DNA of 64,000 bases from Kitasatospora phosalacinea (lineage in GTDB: Bacteria > Actinomycetota > Actinomycetes > Streptomycetales > Streptomycetaceae): assembly GCF_000716545.1 (NCBI RefSeq), contig NZ_JNWZ01000044.1, positions 60,604 through 124,603 on the forward strand, written 5' to 3'. Shown in pieces: positions 17,505 through 25,570 of this stretch. How positions within the stretch are numbered: the first letter of the stretch is position 1; the number at the start of each line of letters is the position of its first letter. Under the pieces are notes generated by a model. That model searched no databases. It was not told where the DNA came from and worked only from the letters and a program-made list of their open reading frames with translations. The position numbers were made by a program, and so were the translations under genes.

Positions 17505-18320
17505 TCAGGGCGTCGGCCAGGTCAGGAAGCCGGTGTCACGGGCCCGGGTGGGCGCGGCCGGTCGGGCGGGCGGGGCGAAACCGCCGCCCCGGACGGTCCG
17601 CAGGACGGCCCGCAGCAGCCGGGCCGGGCGGACGGCGGCCAGCTCGGCGACCCGCCCGCCCGCCAGCCAGGCCCGTTCGGCGGCGGGCAGCCCGGCGGGC
17701 AACTCCTCGGCCTCGCACCGGGGCCGGCCGCTCGGCGCGGCCAGGTGCAGGGCGGCGGCGTGCCGGGGCAGCAGCCCGGCGGTGCGCACCCGCAGCCGGG
17801 GCCCGGCGTGCGCGCGCACCCGGACGAAGAGGTCGAGGCCGGCGGGGGAGGCGTCGTGCAGGACGTGCACCACCGCCCCGTCGGCCCGCCGCACCGCCGC
17901 CAGCAGCCGCTCGTCCAGCGGCAGCCGGTCGGGCGTGAGGACCGGGCAGGCCCCCTCCAGGTGCAGGCGGTTGGCGCGCAGCATCCCGGCGATCCCCGCG
18001 TCCTGGCAGACCAGCAGCCGGGGGAAGGCGTAGTCGTACAGGTCGCCCTCCGGCCCCGGCCGGTGCGCGGGCGGCGCGGGCCGGTCCGGCAGGACGTCCA
18101 GCTCCGGGTGCCGGGCCAGCGCGGCGGCGAACCGGGCCTCCGCGAGCAGCGGCCGGGCGGTGTACCGCAACCTGCGCGGCCCCCGGTGCAGCGGGAACAG
18201 CACCCGGTCCGTCTCGTAGTACAACTGCCGCTCCGTGAAGGCGAGTCGCCCTGGGCGGCCGCAGTGCTCGGCGGCCCGGCGCAGGGCCCGGTCGAGCAGC
18301 CGGTCGGGTATCGCGATCAC
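17505..18320 (-). CDS. Toprim-like protein of unknown function, paralogue B
   Basis: A 271-residue protein that starts at GTG 18320, overlapping the stop of the upstream paralogue by four bases. Features shared with that paralogue, in order: FTERQLYYETDRVLF (like the winged-helix LTxRQLYY element of TopoVIA/Spo11), LRANRLHLEG, VVHVLHDASPAGLDLF followed by TAGLLPR (like a Toprim D-x-D-x-x-G strand), LPAAERAWLAGG, and the C-terminal GFLTWPTP. I infer a divergent TopoVIA/Spo11-type Toprim fold; the tyrosine and metal ligands needed for cleavage are not demonstrated. No membrane segment. Confidence 0.6.
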   Translation of the reverse strand: MIAIPDRLLDRALRRAAEHCGRPGRLAFTERQLYYETDRVLFPLHRGPRRLRYTARPLLAEARFAAALARHPELDVLPDRPAPPAHRPGPEGDLYDYAFPRLLVCQDAGIAGMLRANRLHLEGACPVLTPDRLPLDERLLAAVRRADGAVVHVLHDASPAGLDLFVRVRAHAGPRLRVRTAGLLPRHAAALHLAAPSGRPRCEAEELPAGLPAAERAWLAGGRVAELAAVRPARLLRAVLRTVRGGGFAPPARPAAPTRARDTGFLTWPTP

Positions 18321-19474
18321 CGGCCGCCCTCCGTCCGGCGCGGGGCGGCCGCCGGGGCGTCGGCCCCGGCGCGGGGTGCCGGAAGCGGCTGCGGCCAGGT
18401 GAGGAAGCCGATCCGCTCGGCCCGCCGCCTGGTCTCGGCGGCGCTCTCGACGCGCTCGGCCGGAGCCTTCGCGAGCGGCACCGCCGGGGCGGCGACGGCG
18501 CGCTCGACCGCCTTCGTCACCAGGGCCATCAGCTTCACCGGCGGCAGGGCGATCAGCGGCGAGGACCAGTTGCCGCACAGCCAGTTCCGCTCCTGCTCGG
18601 GCAGGCGCCGCCACGCGCGGGAGTCGGCCAGGACGCCGGGCGGCCGCAGCCACGGCGAGCCCTCCTTGCGCAGCCGGACCATCCGCGCGGGCATCTCGAC
18701 GGAGCGCGGCAGCAGCCCGCAGTCCACCACCCGGCGGCCGGTGAGCCCCGCGCGCAGCTCCGTCGCCCGGGCCAGCGCCGCCAGCGACAGGTCGCGCACC
18801 AGCACCACGGGCAGCCCGGCCGGGACCTGTCCGGGCTCCTGCAGCAGCAGCACCCCGTGGCGCTCGGCGAAGCCGTTGGCCCGCAGGAACGCGACCACGC
18901 CCGGCAGTTCGCACAGCACCACGGCCCGGGGATCCTCCGGCCGGACGGGGACGGCCGCCGCCGGGGCACCGTCCACCAGCCCGTTCGGCAGCGACCCGTA
19001 CACCTGGCGCCAGCGGGGGACGACCCGCTGTTCGAAGTCGTTGAGCGCGATCCGGGGCCGGAACGGCTGCGGCGGGTGGTAGCGGCCCGTGCCCCGGAAC
19101 TGCCGGTAGGACAGCGAGCCGAAGAGCAGCGCGAGCGGGCCGAGCAGCAGGAGGGCCGGGCCGCCGATGCCGACGGACAGCGAGGCGGTGATGACCGTGA
19201 CCACCGCGAGCAGCGTCCCGGCCGTCACGGTGCCGCGCCGCTGCAGGCCGGTCGGGAAGCGGTACAGGCGGCGCTCGTTCATCCAGTACAGCTGCTCGAC
19301 GGTGATCCGCAGCCCGTCGGGGGTGGACTTCTCCACCAGCTCGCGGAACTTCAGGTCGTGCAGGCGCCCCGGATCGATCTTGGGGTCGAGCGCGAACACC
19401 CTCCGGCAGTTGGAGCAGGTGTGGCCGGCGCGTTCCCGTTGGCGGCGGTCGCGGCGGCAGTGCGGGCAGATCAT
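18317..19474 (-). CDS. Zinc-ribbon, membrane-anchored Toprim-like protein, paralogue A
   Basis: A 385-residue protein and first gene of the five-gene operon. An N-terminal zinc ribbon (MICPHCRRDRRQ then TCSNCRRVF) is followed by ITVEQLYWMNERRLYRF, two membrane helices (about residues 83-120), and a domain parallel to the downstream gene: LRANGFAERHG, VVLVRDLSLAALA then CGLLPRS, LPEQERNWLCGN, and GFLTWPQP near the end. The ordered shared motifs show that the two are paralogues. The zinc ribbon plus membrane anchor suggests a tethered nucleic-acid-related or sensor protein, but no function is established. Confidence 0.62.
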   Translation of the reverse strand: MICPHCRRDRRQRERAGHTCSNCRRVFALDPKIDPGRLHDLKFRELVEKSTPDGLRITVEQLYWMNERRLYRFPTGLQRRGTVTAGTLLAVVTVITASLSVGIGGPALLLLGPLALLFGSLSYRQFRGTGRYHPPQPFRPRIALNDFEQRVVPRWRQVYGSLPNGLVDGAPAAAVPVRPEDPRAVVLCELPGVVAFLRANGFAERHGVLLLQEPGQVPAGLPVVLVRDLSLAALARATELRAGLTGRRVVDCGLLPRSVEMPARMVRLRKEGSPWLRPPGVLADSRAWRRLPEQERNWLCGNWSSPLIALPPVKLMALVTKAVERAVAAPAVPLAKAPAERVESAAETRRRAERIGFLTWPQPLPAPRAGADAPAAAPRRTEGGR

Positions 19475-19655
19475 CGGGCGTCCTCCCAGGTCGACGGGCG
19501 TCCTCGGTCGGGGCGGGAATCGGGGCGTGTCGTCAGGGATCAGGGCGCGCCGTCACCGCACGCACCACCGGACACCCCATCAGACGCCGCCGACAGCCCG
19601 GACGTTGCACCGGACGCGGCCGGGTTCGGCCCGGCGCCGCCCTCACCGGCCGCCC

Positions 19656-20312
19656 TCACCGGCCGTCCTCCAGCGCGGCGGCCGCCAGCCGCAGCCGGTG
19701 CGCCAGCCGCTCCCGGAGCGAGAGCGCGCCCGCGCGCCGTGCCGCCGTCACCTCCCGCAGCGCGGCGGCGAGTTCGGGGTCGCCGCGCCGCTCGGCGGCC
19801 TCCGCGGTGATCGCGTAGTCCTCGTGGTCGATGCCGTAGCCGGTGTTGGCCGCCAGGATCGCCAGCCGGTCGCCGCCCCGGTTGCCGAACGAGTGCGGCA
19901 TCAGCTCGGGGATCCGGATCAGCGTGCCCGGCGTGAGCCGCACCTCCACCACCCGCCGCCGGCGCGCGTCGTACAGGCCGCAGGAGGCCGGGCCGAGCGC
20001 CAGCACCAGGTGCTCGCCGCCGTGCGCGTGCGGGGTGAACGCACTGTGCGGGGCGACCAGGCCCAGCTTGTAGGTGGCGTTCGACGGGCGCTCCGGGGAG
20101 GTCGCGGCGTCCCCGATGAAGTAGTGCGCCCACTGCCGGTCGTCGATGAAGCGCAGCAGCCCGCTGTCCGGGTCGTGCGGGCCGAGCTCCCGCGCGCCGG
20201 CCCGGTCCGCGCGCAGCACCCGCCCGTCCGGGCGCAGCCGGTACAGCTCCGCGCCGTCCGGCAGCCCGGAAGCCAGCCGTTCCAGCTCCCGCAGCCCCCC
20301 GCGCATCGACAT
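19656..20312 (-). CDS. Cupin-domain protein
   Basis: A 218-residue protein with a central cupin barrel: first metal motif TPHAHGGEHLVLALG and second motif PGTLIRIPELMPHSFGN. It has a helical C-terminal tail. The ATG at 20312 has a GGAGGGGG ribosome site; a second ATG two codons on is possible. Probably a small metal-dependent oxygenase or ligand-binding protein; substrate unknown. About 180 bp without a gene separates it from the Toprim operon downstream. Confidence 0.8.
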   Translation of the reverse strand: MSMRGGLRELERLASGLPDGAELYRLRPDGRVLRADRAGARELGPHDPDSGLLRFIDDRQWAHYFIGDAATSPERPSNATYKLGLVAPHSAFTPHAHGGEHLVLALGPASCGLYDARRRRVVEVRLTPGTLIRIPELMPHSFGNRGGDRLAILAANTGYGIDHEDYAITAEAAERRGDPELAAALREVTAARRAGALSLRERLAHRLRLAAAALEDGR

Positions 20313-20415
20313 CCGTCCCCCTCCGCCGGTACCAGCCGCGATGCTACCCGGGCTGCCGGGGGCGCTGACCAGCGGGATACTCGAACAGAAGCCGAACTCT
20401 TCGGAGGTGAGCGCG

Positions 20416-20673
20416 ATGCCCGCGACCGCTACCCGAGGGCCGGGGCCCGGCCCGGTCCACCGATTCACCGCCTGGCTGGCGGCCAAGCACAACACCTCGC
20501 TGGTCTTCCTGCTCGGGCTGTCGCTCGGCCTCGGCCTGGTCGCGCCGCAGATCGACCAGCTCTGGCTGCTGATCGTGTTCTCGGTGATCTGGGCCGCCAC
20601 CATCGTCGCGTTCGCCGTCCAGTTCCTCGGCCGCCACGAACGCGCCCACCCGCACGCGGCCCGGACCGCCTGA
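20416..20673 (+). CDS. Small two-helix membrane protein
   Basis: An 85-residue protein preceded by GGAGGTGAGCGCG and ATG 20416. Two hydrophobic segments, SLVFLLGLSLGLGLVAPQID and LWLLIVFSVIWAATIVAFAV, should form a membrane hairpin; the C-terminal tail is rich in His and Arg. Family and function unknown. It is divergent from the cupin gene. Confidence 0.68.
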   Translation: MPATATRGPGPGPVHRFTAWLAAKHNTSLVFLLGLSLGLGLVAPQIDQLWLLIVFSVIWAATIVAFAVQFLGRHERAHPHAARTA

Positions 20674-20762
20674 CCTGCCCGGACCGCCTGACCCGCCCGG
20701 GTCGCCCGGCCCGTGCGAACCGCCTGACCCGCCCGGCTCTCCGGACCGCTCCGGCCCCGCCG

Positions 20763-22160
20763 TCAGCTCCCGGACCACACCGTCGTGACGTTGCAGAACT
20801 CGCGGATGCCGTGGCCGGACAGCTCCCGCCCGTAGCCGGAGCGCCGGACCCCGCCGAACGGGAAGGCCGGGTGCGAGGCGGTCATCCCGTTGAAGAAGAC
20901 GCCGCCCGCCCGCAGGTCGCGCACGCACCGCTCGCGGTCCGCGTCGTCCGTGGTCCAGACGTTCGAACTCAGGCCGAACGGCGAGTCGTTGGCGACCGCG
21001 ACGGCCTCGTCCAGGTCGGCGACCCGGTACACGGTGGCGACCGGACCGAACGCCTCCTCGCGGTGGATCCGCATCCGGGGCGTCACCCCGGTCAGCACCG
21101 TCGGCAGGTAGTACCAGCCGTCCGCCAGCGCCGGGTCGTCCGGCCGGGCGCCGCCGCAGGCGACCGAGGCGCCGTGCCCGATCGCGTCCCCGACCAGCAC
21201 TTCCAGGTCGGTGCGGCCCTGCTCGGTGGCCAGCGGGCCGACGTCGGTGCCCTCCGCCGCCGGGTCGCCGACCGTCAGTGCCCGCATCCGCTCCGTGAAG
21301 GCGGACAGGAACTCCTCGTACACGTCCGTATGCACGATGAAGCGCTTCGCGGCGATGCAGGACTGCCCGTTGTTCTGCACCCGCGCGGTCACCGCCCGCT
21401 CCGCCGCGGCCGCCACGTCCGCCGAGGGCAGCACCAGGAACGGGTCGCTGCCGCCCAGCTCCAGCACCGTCTTCTTGATCTCGTCGCCGGCCACCGCCGC
21501 CACCGAACGGCCCGCGCCCTCGCTGCCGGTCAGCGTCACCGCCACCACCCGCTCGTCCCGGATCACCGCCTCCACCGCGGACGAGGAGATCAGCAGGGTC
21601 TGGAAACAGCCCTGCGGGAACCCGGCGCGGGCGAACAGGTCCTCCAGCGCGAGCGCCGTGCGCGGCACGTTCGATGCGTGCTTCAGCAGGCCCACGTTGC
21701 CCGCCATCAGGGCCGGCGCGGCGAACCGCACCACCTGCCAGAACGGGAAGTTCCACGGCATCACGGCCAGCACCGGCCCCAGCGGGCGGTAGCGCACGTA
21801 CGCCGACGCCCCGCCCGAGTCCCGCACGTCCTCCTGCGCCGGGTGCTCGTCGGCGAGCAGCGCCTCGGCCCGGTCCGCGTACCAGCGCATCGCCTTCGCG
21901 CACTTCGCCGCCTCGGCCCGGGCCTGCGCCAGCGGCTTGCCCATCTCCAGCGTCATCGTCCGGGCGACCTGCTCGTTGGTCTGGTCCAGCAGCTCGGCCG
22001 CCCGGTGCATCAACTCGGCGCGCTGCGCGAACGTGGTGAGCCGCCAGGACTCGAACGCGGACTGCGCCCGGGCCAGTCGGCGCTCCACGGCGGCCTCGTC
22101 CAGCGGATCGAAGACCTCGACGGTACGGCCGTCGGCCGGATTGATGGTGGCGATGGCCAT
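20763..22160 (-). CDS. NAD(P)-dependent aldehyde (succinate-semialdehyde type) dehydrogenase
   Basis: A 465-residue aldehyde dehydrogenase starting MAIATINPADGRTVE, the pattern of GabD-type succinate-semialdehyde dehydrogenases. Motifs: PWNFPFWQV, LTGSEGAGRSVA for cofactor, ELGGSDPF with the general-base Glu, and NNGQSCIAAKRF with the catalytic Cys. C-terminal GYGRELSGHGIREFCNV is typical of the family. It stands alone, just downstream of tRNA-Cys on the same strand. Confidence 0.92.
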   Translation of the reverse strand: MAIATINPADGRTVEVFDPLDEAAVERRLARAQSAFESWRLTTFAQRAELMHRAAELLDQTNEQVARTMTLEMGKPLAQARAEAAKCAKAMRWYADRAEALLADEHPAQEDVRDSGGASAYVRYRPLGPVLAVMPWNFPFWQVVRFAAPALMAGNVGLLKHASNVPRTALALEDLFARAGFPQGCFQTLLISSSAVEAVIRDERVVAVTLTGSEGAGRSVAAVAGDEIKKTVLELGGSDPFLVLPSADVAAAAERAVTARVQNNGQSCIAAKRFIVHTDVYEEFLSAFTERMRALTVGDPAAEGTDVGPLATEQGRTDLEVLVGDAIGHGASVACGGARPDDPALADGWYYLPTVLTGVTPRMRIHREEAFGPVATVYRVADLDEAVAVANDSPFGLSSNVWTTDDADRERCVRDLRAGGVFFNGMTASHPAFPFGGVRRSGYGRELSGHGIREFCNVTTVWSGS

Positions 22161-22226
22161 CGGGCCATTCCTTCCTCGACTGCCGCCCGGCCAACCGGGC
22201 GGGGGCGGACACCGAGGGAAGCGAGG

Positions 22227-22297
22227 AGGTGGAGACAGGAATCGAACCCATGTGAACGGCCCTGCAAGCCGTTGCCTCGCCGCTCGGCCGCTCCACC
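22227..22297 (-). tRNA. tRNA-Cys (GCA)
   Basis: The reverse complement folds as a cloverleaf: 5' acceptor strand GGTGGAG pairs with CTCCACC, the D arm contains GGCCGAGCGGCG, the anticodon stem ACGGC/GCCGT encloses TTGCAGG (anticodon GCA), and the T arm has GGGTTCGATTCCTGT. No variable arm of type II size. CCA is not encoded. Confidence 0.95.
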
Positions 22298-22476
22298 AGG
22301 CCCCCTCGCGTGACTCAAAAGCTAGCAGCGGGAAAAGCCGGAACGGGAATCCGACCCGCCCCGGACTCACCCGGATGCCGTTTCCTTTCCGGAATATGAC
22401 GAACGGTCGGCAGATCATCGAGTCATCCGCACATTCCCCCCCACCCGGTGTCCGACCCCGCGGCTACCCTGGGCCC

Positions 22477-22944
22477 GTGCAGATCGACGACCTCAAACGC
22501 CTCCGCAGGGCCCGCGACACCATGGACCGCGACTACGCCGAACCGCTGGACGTCGCAGCCCTCGCCAAGGTCGCCCTGATGTCCGTCGGCCACTTCCAGC
22601 GCAGTTTCCGCGCCGCGTACGGCGAAACCCCGTACAGCTACCTGATGACCCGCCGGATCGAGCGCGCCAAGACCCTGCTGCGCCGCGGCGACCTGTCGGT
22701 CACCGAGGTGTGCATGGCCGTCGGCTGTACGTCGCTGGGGTCGTTCAGCACCCGGTTCACCGAACTCGTCGGGGAGAGCCCCAGCGCGTACCGGGCCCGC
22801 GACCACAGCGCCGCCGAACACATCACCGCCTGCGTGGCGATGTACCTCACCCGCCCGATCCGCGGCACCGACACCGGCCGGCCGCGGCGGCCCGGTCCCG
22901 AGCCGGTCAGGAACGGAGAAGCGGAAGCCGCAGCGGATCAGTAG
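22477..22944 (+). CDS. AraC-type helix-turn-helix regulator, minimal form
   Basis: A 155-residue regulator consisting almost only of the AraC DNA-binding domain: LDVAALAKVALMSVGHFQRSFRAAYGETPYSYLMTRR and LSVTEVCMAVGCTSLGSFSTRFTELVGESPSAYR. I use GTG 22477 because MQIDDLKRLRRARD matches family starts. A VOC-fold gene follows after 10 bp; this AraC-VOC pair is common in Streptomyces, and the two are probably cotranscribed. Confidence 0.9.
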   Translation: MQIDDLKRLRRARDTMDRDYAEPLDVAALAKVALMSVGHFQRSFRAAYGETPYSYLMTRRIERAKTLLRRGDLSVTEVCMAVGCTSLGSFSTRFTELVGESPSAYRARDHSAAEHITACVAMYLTRPIRGTDTGRPRRPGPEPVRNGEAEAAADQ

Positions 22945-22954
22945 CGTCGGGGGC

Positions 22955-23368
22955 ATGGACATCAAGCTCTCGCAGTGCTTCATCGCCGTCGACGACCACG
23001 ACGCCGCCCTCGGCTTCTACCGCGACGCCCTCGGCCTGGAGGTGCGCAACGACGTCGGCTTCGAGGGGATGCGCTGGGTCACCCTCGGCTCCACCGCCCA
23101 GCCCGAGGTCGAGGTCGTGCTCGAACCCCCGGTCGCCGACCCGGGCGCCACCGACGCCGACCGCCAGGCCGCCGCCGAACTGCTGGCCAAGGGCCTGCTG
23201 CGCGCCGTCAACTTCCGCACCCCCGACTGCGACGCCACCTTCGAGAAGATCCGGGCCACCGGCGCGGACGTCCTCCAGGAGCCGATGGACCAGCCCTACG
23301 GCGTCCGCGACTGCGCCTTCCGCGACCCGGCCGGCAACATGGTCCGCTTCGCCCAGCCCCGCCAGTAG
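22955..23368 (+). CDS. VOC family (glyoxalase/dioxygenase fold) protein
   Basis: A 137-residue vicinal-oxygen-chelate protein: N-terminal LSQCFIAVDDHDAALGFYRDALGLEVRNDV and C-terminal VRDCAFRDPAGNMVRFAQP, the two beta-alpha-beta-beta-beta modules of the fold. Substrate unknown; members paired with minimal AraC proteins are usually annotated as glyoxalase or bleomycin-resistance-like without proof. Forms an operon with the upstream AraC gene. Confidence 0.9.
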   Translation: MDIKLSQCFIAVDDHDAALGFYRDALGLEVRNDVGFEGMRWVTLGSTAQPEVEVVLEPPVADPGATDADRQAAAELLAKGLLRAVNFRTPDCDATFEKIRATGADVLQEPMDQPYGVRDCAFRDPAGNMVRFAQPRQ

Positions 23369-23380
23369 GCCCGCGCGCTC

Positions 23381-23452
23381 GCCCGCCGAGCGCCGTTCGC
23401 CCGCCGAGCGCCGTTCGCCCGCCGAGCGCCGTTCGCCCGCCGAGCGCAGTCC
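23381..23452. repeat. 18-bp tandem repeat, four copies
   Basis: GCCCGCCGAGCGCCGTTC occurs three times perfectly (23381-23434) and once with changes (23435-23452), directly after the VOC stop codon. A shorter GACGAGTGCAGTCC-type repeat follows. The unit is a multiple of three, and no gene is claimed over it. Confidence 0.92.
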
Positions 23453-23466
23453 GACGAGTGCAGTCC

Positions 23467-23513
23467 GACGAGCGCCGCCCGCCCGGGGAACTCCCGAACG
23501 GGCGGCGCTCGTC
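23467..23513. terminator. Bidirectional hairpin terminator
   Basis: A perfect 15-bp inverted repeat, GACGAGCGCCGCCCG (23467-23481) and its complement (23499-23513), with a 17-nt loop. It lies between the convergent VOC and sphingomyelinase genes and can serve both strands. No U-tract, as usual for Streptomyces terminators. Confidence 0.8.
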
Positions 23514-23529
23514 CGCGTCCGTCCCCGCC

Positions 23530-24510
23530 TCAGCCCGCCAGCAGCGGGTAGTGGTCCGACAGGTCGGTGTACGTGTACGAGGTGCCCCAACTGCTCACCG
23601 TCCACGGCGCGGAGTGGAACCGGTGCACCGTGTTCGCGTACTGCTGCGGGCGGGCGTGGTCGGCCCGGTACAGCACGTAGTCCAGGTCCTCCTTCGGCTC
23701 GCCCGGGTACCGGTAGGACGCGATCGAGTTGTCGGCCGTGTCGAAGGAGTACGCCCAGCCGGTGCGCGCCGTCGCCGGGGCCAGGCCGCCCTCGGCCAGC
23801 AGCGCCGGGTACTCGCCGCCGTGCGAGTCGATGTTCAGGTCACCGGCCAGCACCACCGGCTCGCTCGCCGGGATCCGCTCGGCGTCCAGGAACTCCCGCA
23901 CCGCCCGCAGCTGCTTCGCCCGGACGTCCGCGGCCTGCCCGCTCGCGCAGCCGGAGTCGGTGGACTGCAGGTGCGTGCCGACCACGTGGGTGAGCTGCCC
24001 GTTCACGTTGATCTGCGCGTGGACGAACCCCTTGTTGGACCACCGGTCCGAGCCGCACGCGTCCTTGAACACGTACTGCTCCTTGCGCAGGATCGGCCAC
24101 CGGCTCAGCAGCAGCACCCCGCCGTCCTCCGGCGTCGCGCCGCTGTAGGCGCCGGACGTCGCGTCCCAGCCCGAGGTCGAACGGCCCACCACCGGGGTGC
24201 GGTACGGGTAGGCGGCCGCGGCCTTCGCCGCCAGCGCGTCCGAGGCGGCGTTGTCGAACGCCTCCTGCAGCACCACCACGTCGTGGCCCGCGAAGAAGTC
24301 CGCGCCCGCGATGGCCTGCGCGCGCTGCGCCTGGCCCCAGTTCGGGTACAGCGAGGTGCTCATCAGGAAGGTGTTGTAGCTGAGCACGTCCAGCGGGGCG
24401 ACGGTGGCGACGGGCCCGCTCTCGGCGTGCGCGGCGCCCTGCGTGCCCGTCAACAGGGTTGCGGCAACGGCGAGTACGGCGGTGGTGCGGGCGGTGCGGG
24501 GCGCGGTCAT
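23530..24510 (-). CDS. Secreted sphingomyelinase C-like phosphodiesterase
   Basis: A 326-residue protein with a Sec signal peptide (basic start, hydrophobic TTAVLAVAATLLTG, cleavage likely after AAHA). The mature part is an endonuclease/exonuclease/phosphatase (DNase I-like) domain matching bacterial sphingomyelin phosphodiesterases: VLSYNTFL, VVLQEAFDNAAS, THLQSTDSGC, LAGDLNIDSHGGEY, the near-C-terminal LDYVLY and the terminal SDHYPLLAG with the catalytic His. It should hydrolyse sphingomyelin or related phospholipids outside the cell. Confidence 0.92.
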   Translation of the reverse strand: MTAPRTARTTAVLAVAATLLTGTQGAAHAESGPVATVAPLDVLSYNTFLMSTSLYPNWGQAQRAQAIAGADFFAGHDVVVLQEAFDNAASDALAAKAAAAYPYRTPVVGRSTSGWDATSGAYSGATPEDGGVLLLSRWPILRKEQYVFKDACGSDRWSNKGFVHAQINVNGQLTHVVGTHLQSTDSGCASGQAADVRAKQLRAVREFLDAERIPASEPVVLAGDLNIDSHGGEYPALLAEGGLAPATARTGWAYSFDTADNSIASYRYPGEPKEDLDYVLYRADHARPQQYANTVHRFHSAPWTVSSWGTSYTYTDLSDHYPLLAG

Positions 24511-24652
24511 CAGGTCTCCGGTGAGTGAGGGCCGGTCGATGTTGTGCAGTCAACTCGGGCCCGCGTGACGCGGACAAGACAGCGGGCGGCCGGTGGGTGA
24601 ACTCGGCCGAAACACCCCCTACCGGCGAGTAGGAGCCGGCCTCGCCGGGCAC

Positions 24653-24700
24653 TGTCAACGAAGGGTTGACACCCCTCGACTGTCAACCTAGGGTTGCCTC
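24653..24700 (+). promoter_or_regulatory. Promoter with duplicated operator for a leaderless Clp-N gene
   Basis: TTGACA (24666-24671) and TAGGGT (24689-24694) are 17 bp apart, which puts the transcription start at about the ATG at 24701; the transcript should be leaderless. Two copies of TGTCAAC-N4-GGGTTG (24653 and 24681) overlap the promoter, the first reading as an inverted repeat GTCAAC/GTTGAC. This suggests control by a dimeric repressor. Confidence 0.72.
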
Positions 24701-25432
24701 ATGGCAGACACCTCCGGACCGAAGTCCTCCATCCGGCTCGACGACCTGATCGAGGGCATCAAGAAGTCGTACCCCGAAGCGCTCGACCAGCTCTCCAACG
24801 CGGTGCTGGTCGCCGACCACCTCGGCGACGTCGCCGACCACCTGATCGGCCACTTCGTCGACCAGGCCCGCCGCTCCGGCGCGTCCTGGACCGACATCGG
24901 CCGCAGCATGGGCGTCACCCGCCAGGCCGCCCAGAAGCGCTTCGTCCCCAAGGACCCGGGCGAGGTCGCCGAAGCCGACACCGCCCAGGGCTTCAACCGT
25001 TTCACCCCGCGCGCCCGCAACGTGGTGATCGCCGCCCACCAGGCCGCCAAGGACGCCCGCAACGACGAGGTCCGCCCCGAACACCTGGTGCTCGGCCTGC
25101 TGGCCGAACCCGAGGGCCTCGCCGCCGCATACATCGTCACCAGCGGCATCCCCCTCGACACCGTCCGGGACGCCGCCCTGGCCGCCCTCCCGCCCGCCGT
25201 CGAGGAGGTCCCCGAACTCGTCCCCTACGACGCCGGATCCAAGAAGGCGCTCGAACTCACCGTGCGCGAGGCCCTCCGCCTCGGCCACAACTACGTCGGC
25301 ACCGAGCACCTGCTGCTCGCCCTCCTCGAGCACGAGGCCGGCGCCGGCGTCCTCACCTCCCTCGGCCTCGACAAGACCGCCGCCGAGACCGAGTTCCTCG
25401 CCACCCTCGCCCAACTCCCCAACGGGTCCTGA
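24701..25432 (+). CDS. Clp N-domain protein with N-terminal HTH-like region
   Basis: A 243-residue protein. Residues 1-85 include a helix-turn-helix-like segment (GASWTDIGRSMGVTRQAAQKRF). Residues ~95-240 hold two Clp_N repeats (FTPRARNVVIAAHQAAKDARNDEVRPEHLVLGLL and ALELTVREALRLGHNYVGTEHLLLALLE). There is no ATPase module, so it is not a Clp chaperone itself; it may be a regulator or adaptor that binds the same peptides. It is transcribed divergently from the sphingomyelinase gene from a leaderless promoter with repeated operator sites, which may be its own. Confidence 0.85.
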   Translation: MADTSGPKSSIRLDDLIEGIKKSYPEALDQLSNAVLVADHLGDVADHLIGHFVDQARRSGASWTDIGRSMGVTRQAAQKRFVPKDPGEVAEADTAQGFNRFTPRARNVVIAAHQAAKDARNDEVRPEHLVLGLLAEPEGLAAAYIVTSGIPLDTVRDAALAALPPAVEEVPELVPYDAGSKKALELTVREALRLGHNYVGTEHLLLALLEHEAGAGVLTSLGLDKTAAETEFLATLAQLPNGS

Positions 25433-25454
25433 CGACCGGCACCCCGTACCCCGC

Positions 25455-25492
25455 GAGCGGCGGGGCCGCCGACGGGAGCGGCCCCGCCGCTC
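25455..25492. terminator. Hairpin terminator
   Basis: GAGCGGCGGGGCCGC (25455-25469) pairs perfectly with 25478-25492 across an 8-nt loop, just after the Clp-N stop codon and before the convergent DJ-1 gene. Confidence 0.8.
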
Positions 25493-25510
25493 CCGGCTGC
25501 CCGGACGCCT

Positions 25511-25570
25511 AGCGGTCGGACAGCTATCGGTCGGACAGCTATCGGTCGGACACCTATCGGTCGGGCACCT
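25511..25570. repeat. 15-bp tandem repeat, four copies
   Basis: Four head-to-tail variants of ATCGGTCGGACAGCT fill 25511-25570, ending at the stop codon of the DJ-1-family gene. The variation between copies (ACAGCT, ACACCT, GCACCT) shows some age. Confidence 0.88.

Noticed and set aside
22955..23368. Bleomycin resistance protein
   Set aside because: The VOC fold is shared by many unrelated enzymes; the AraC pairing gives no support for bleomycin binding.
23375..23465. CRISPR-like array
   Set aside because: The 18-bp units are directly adjacent with no spacers, so this is a simple tandem repeat.
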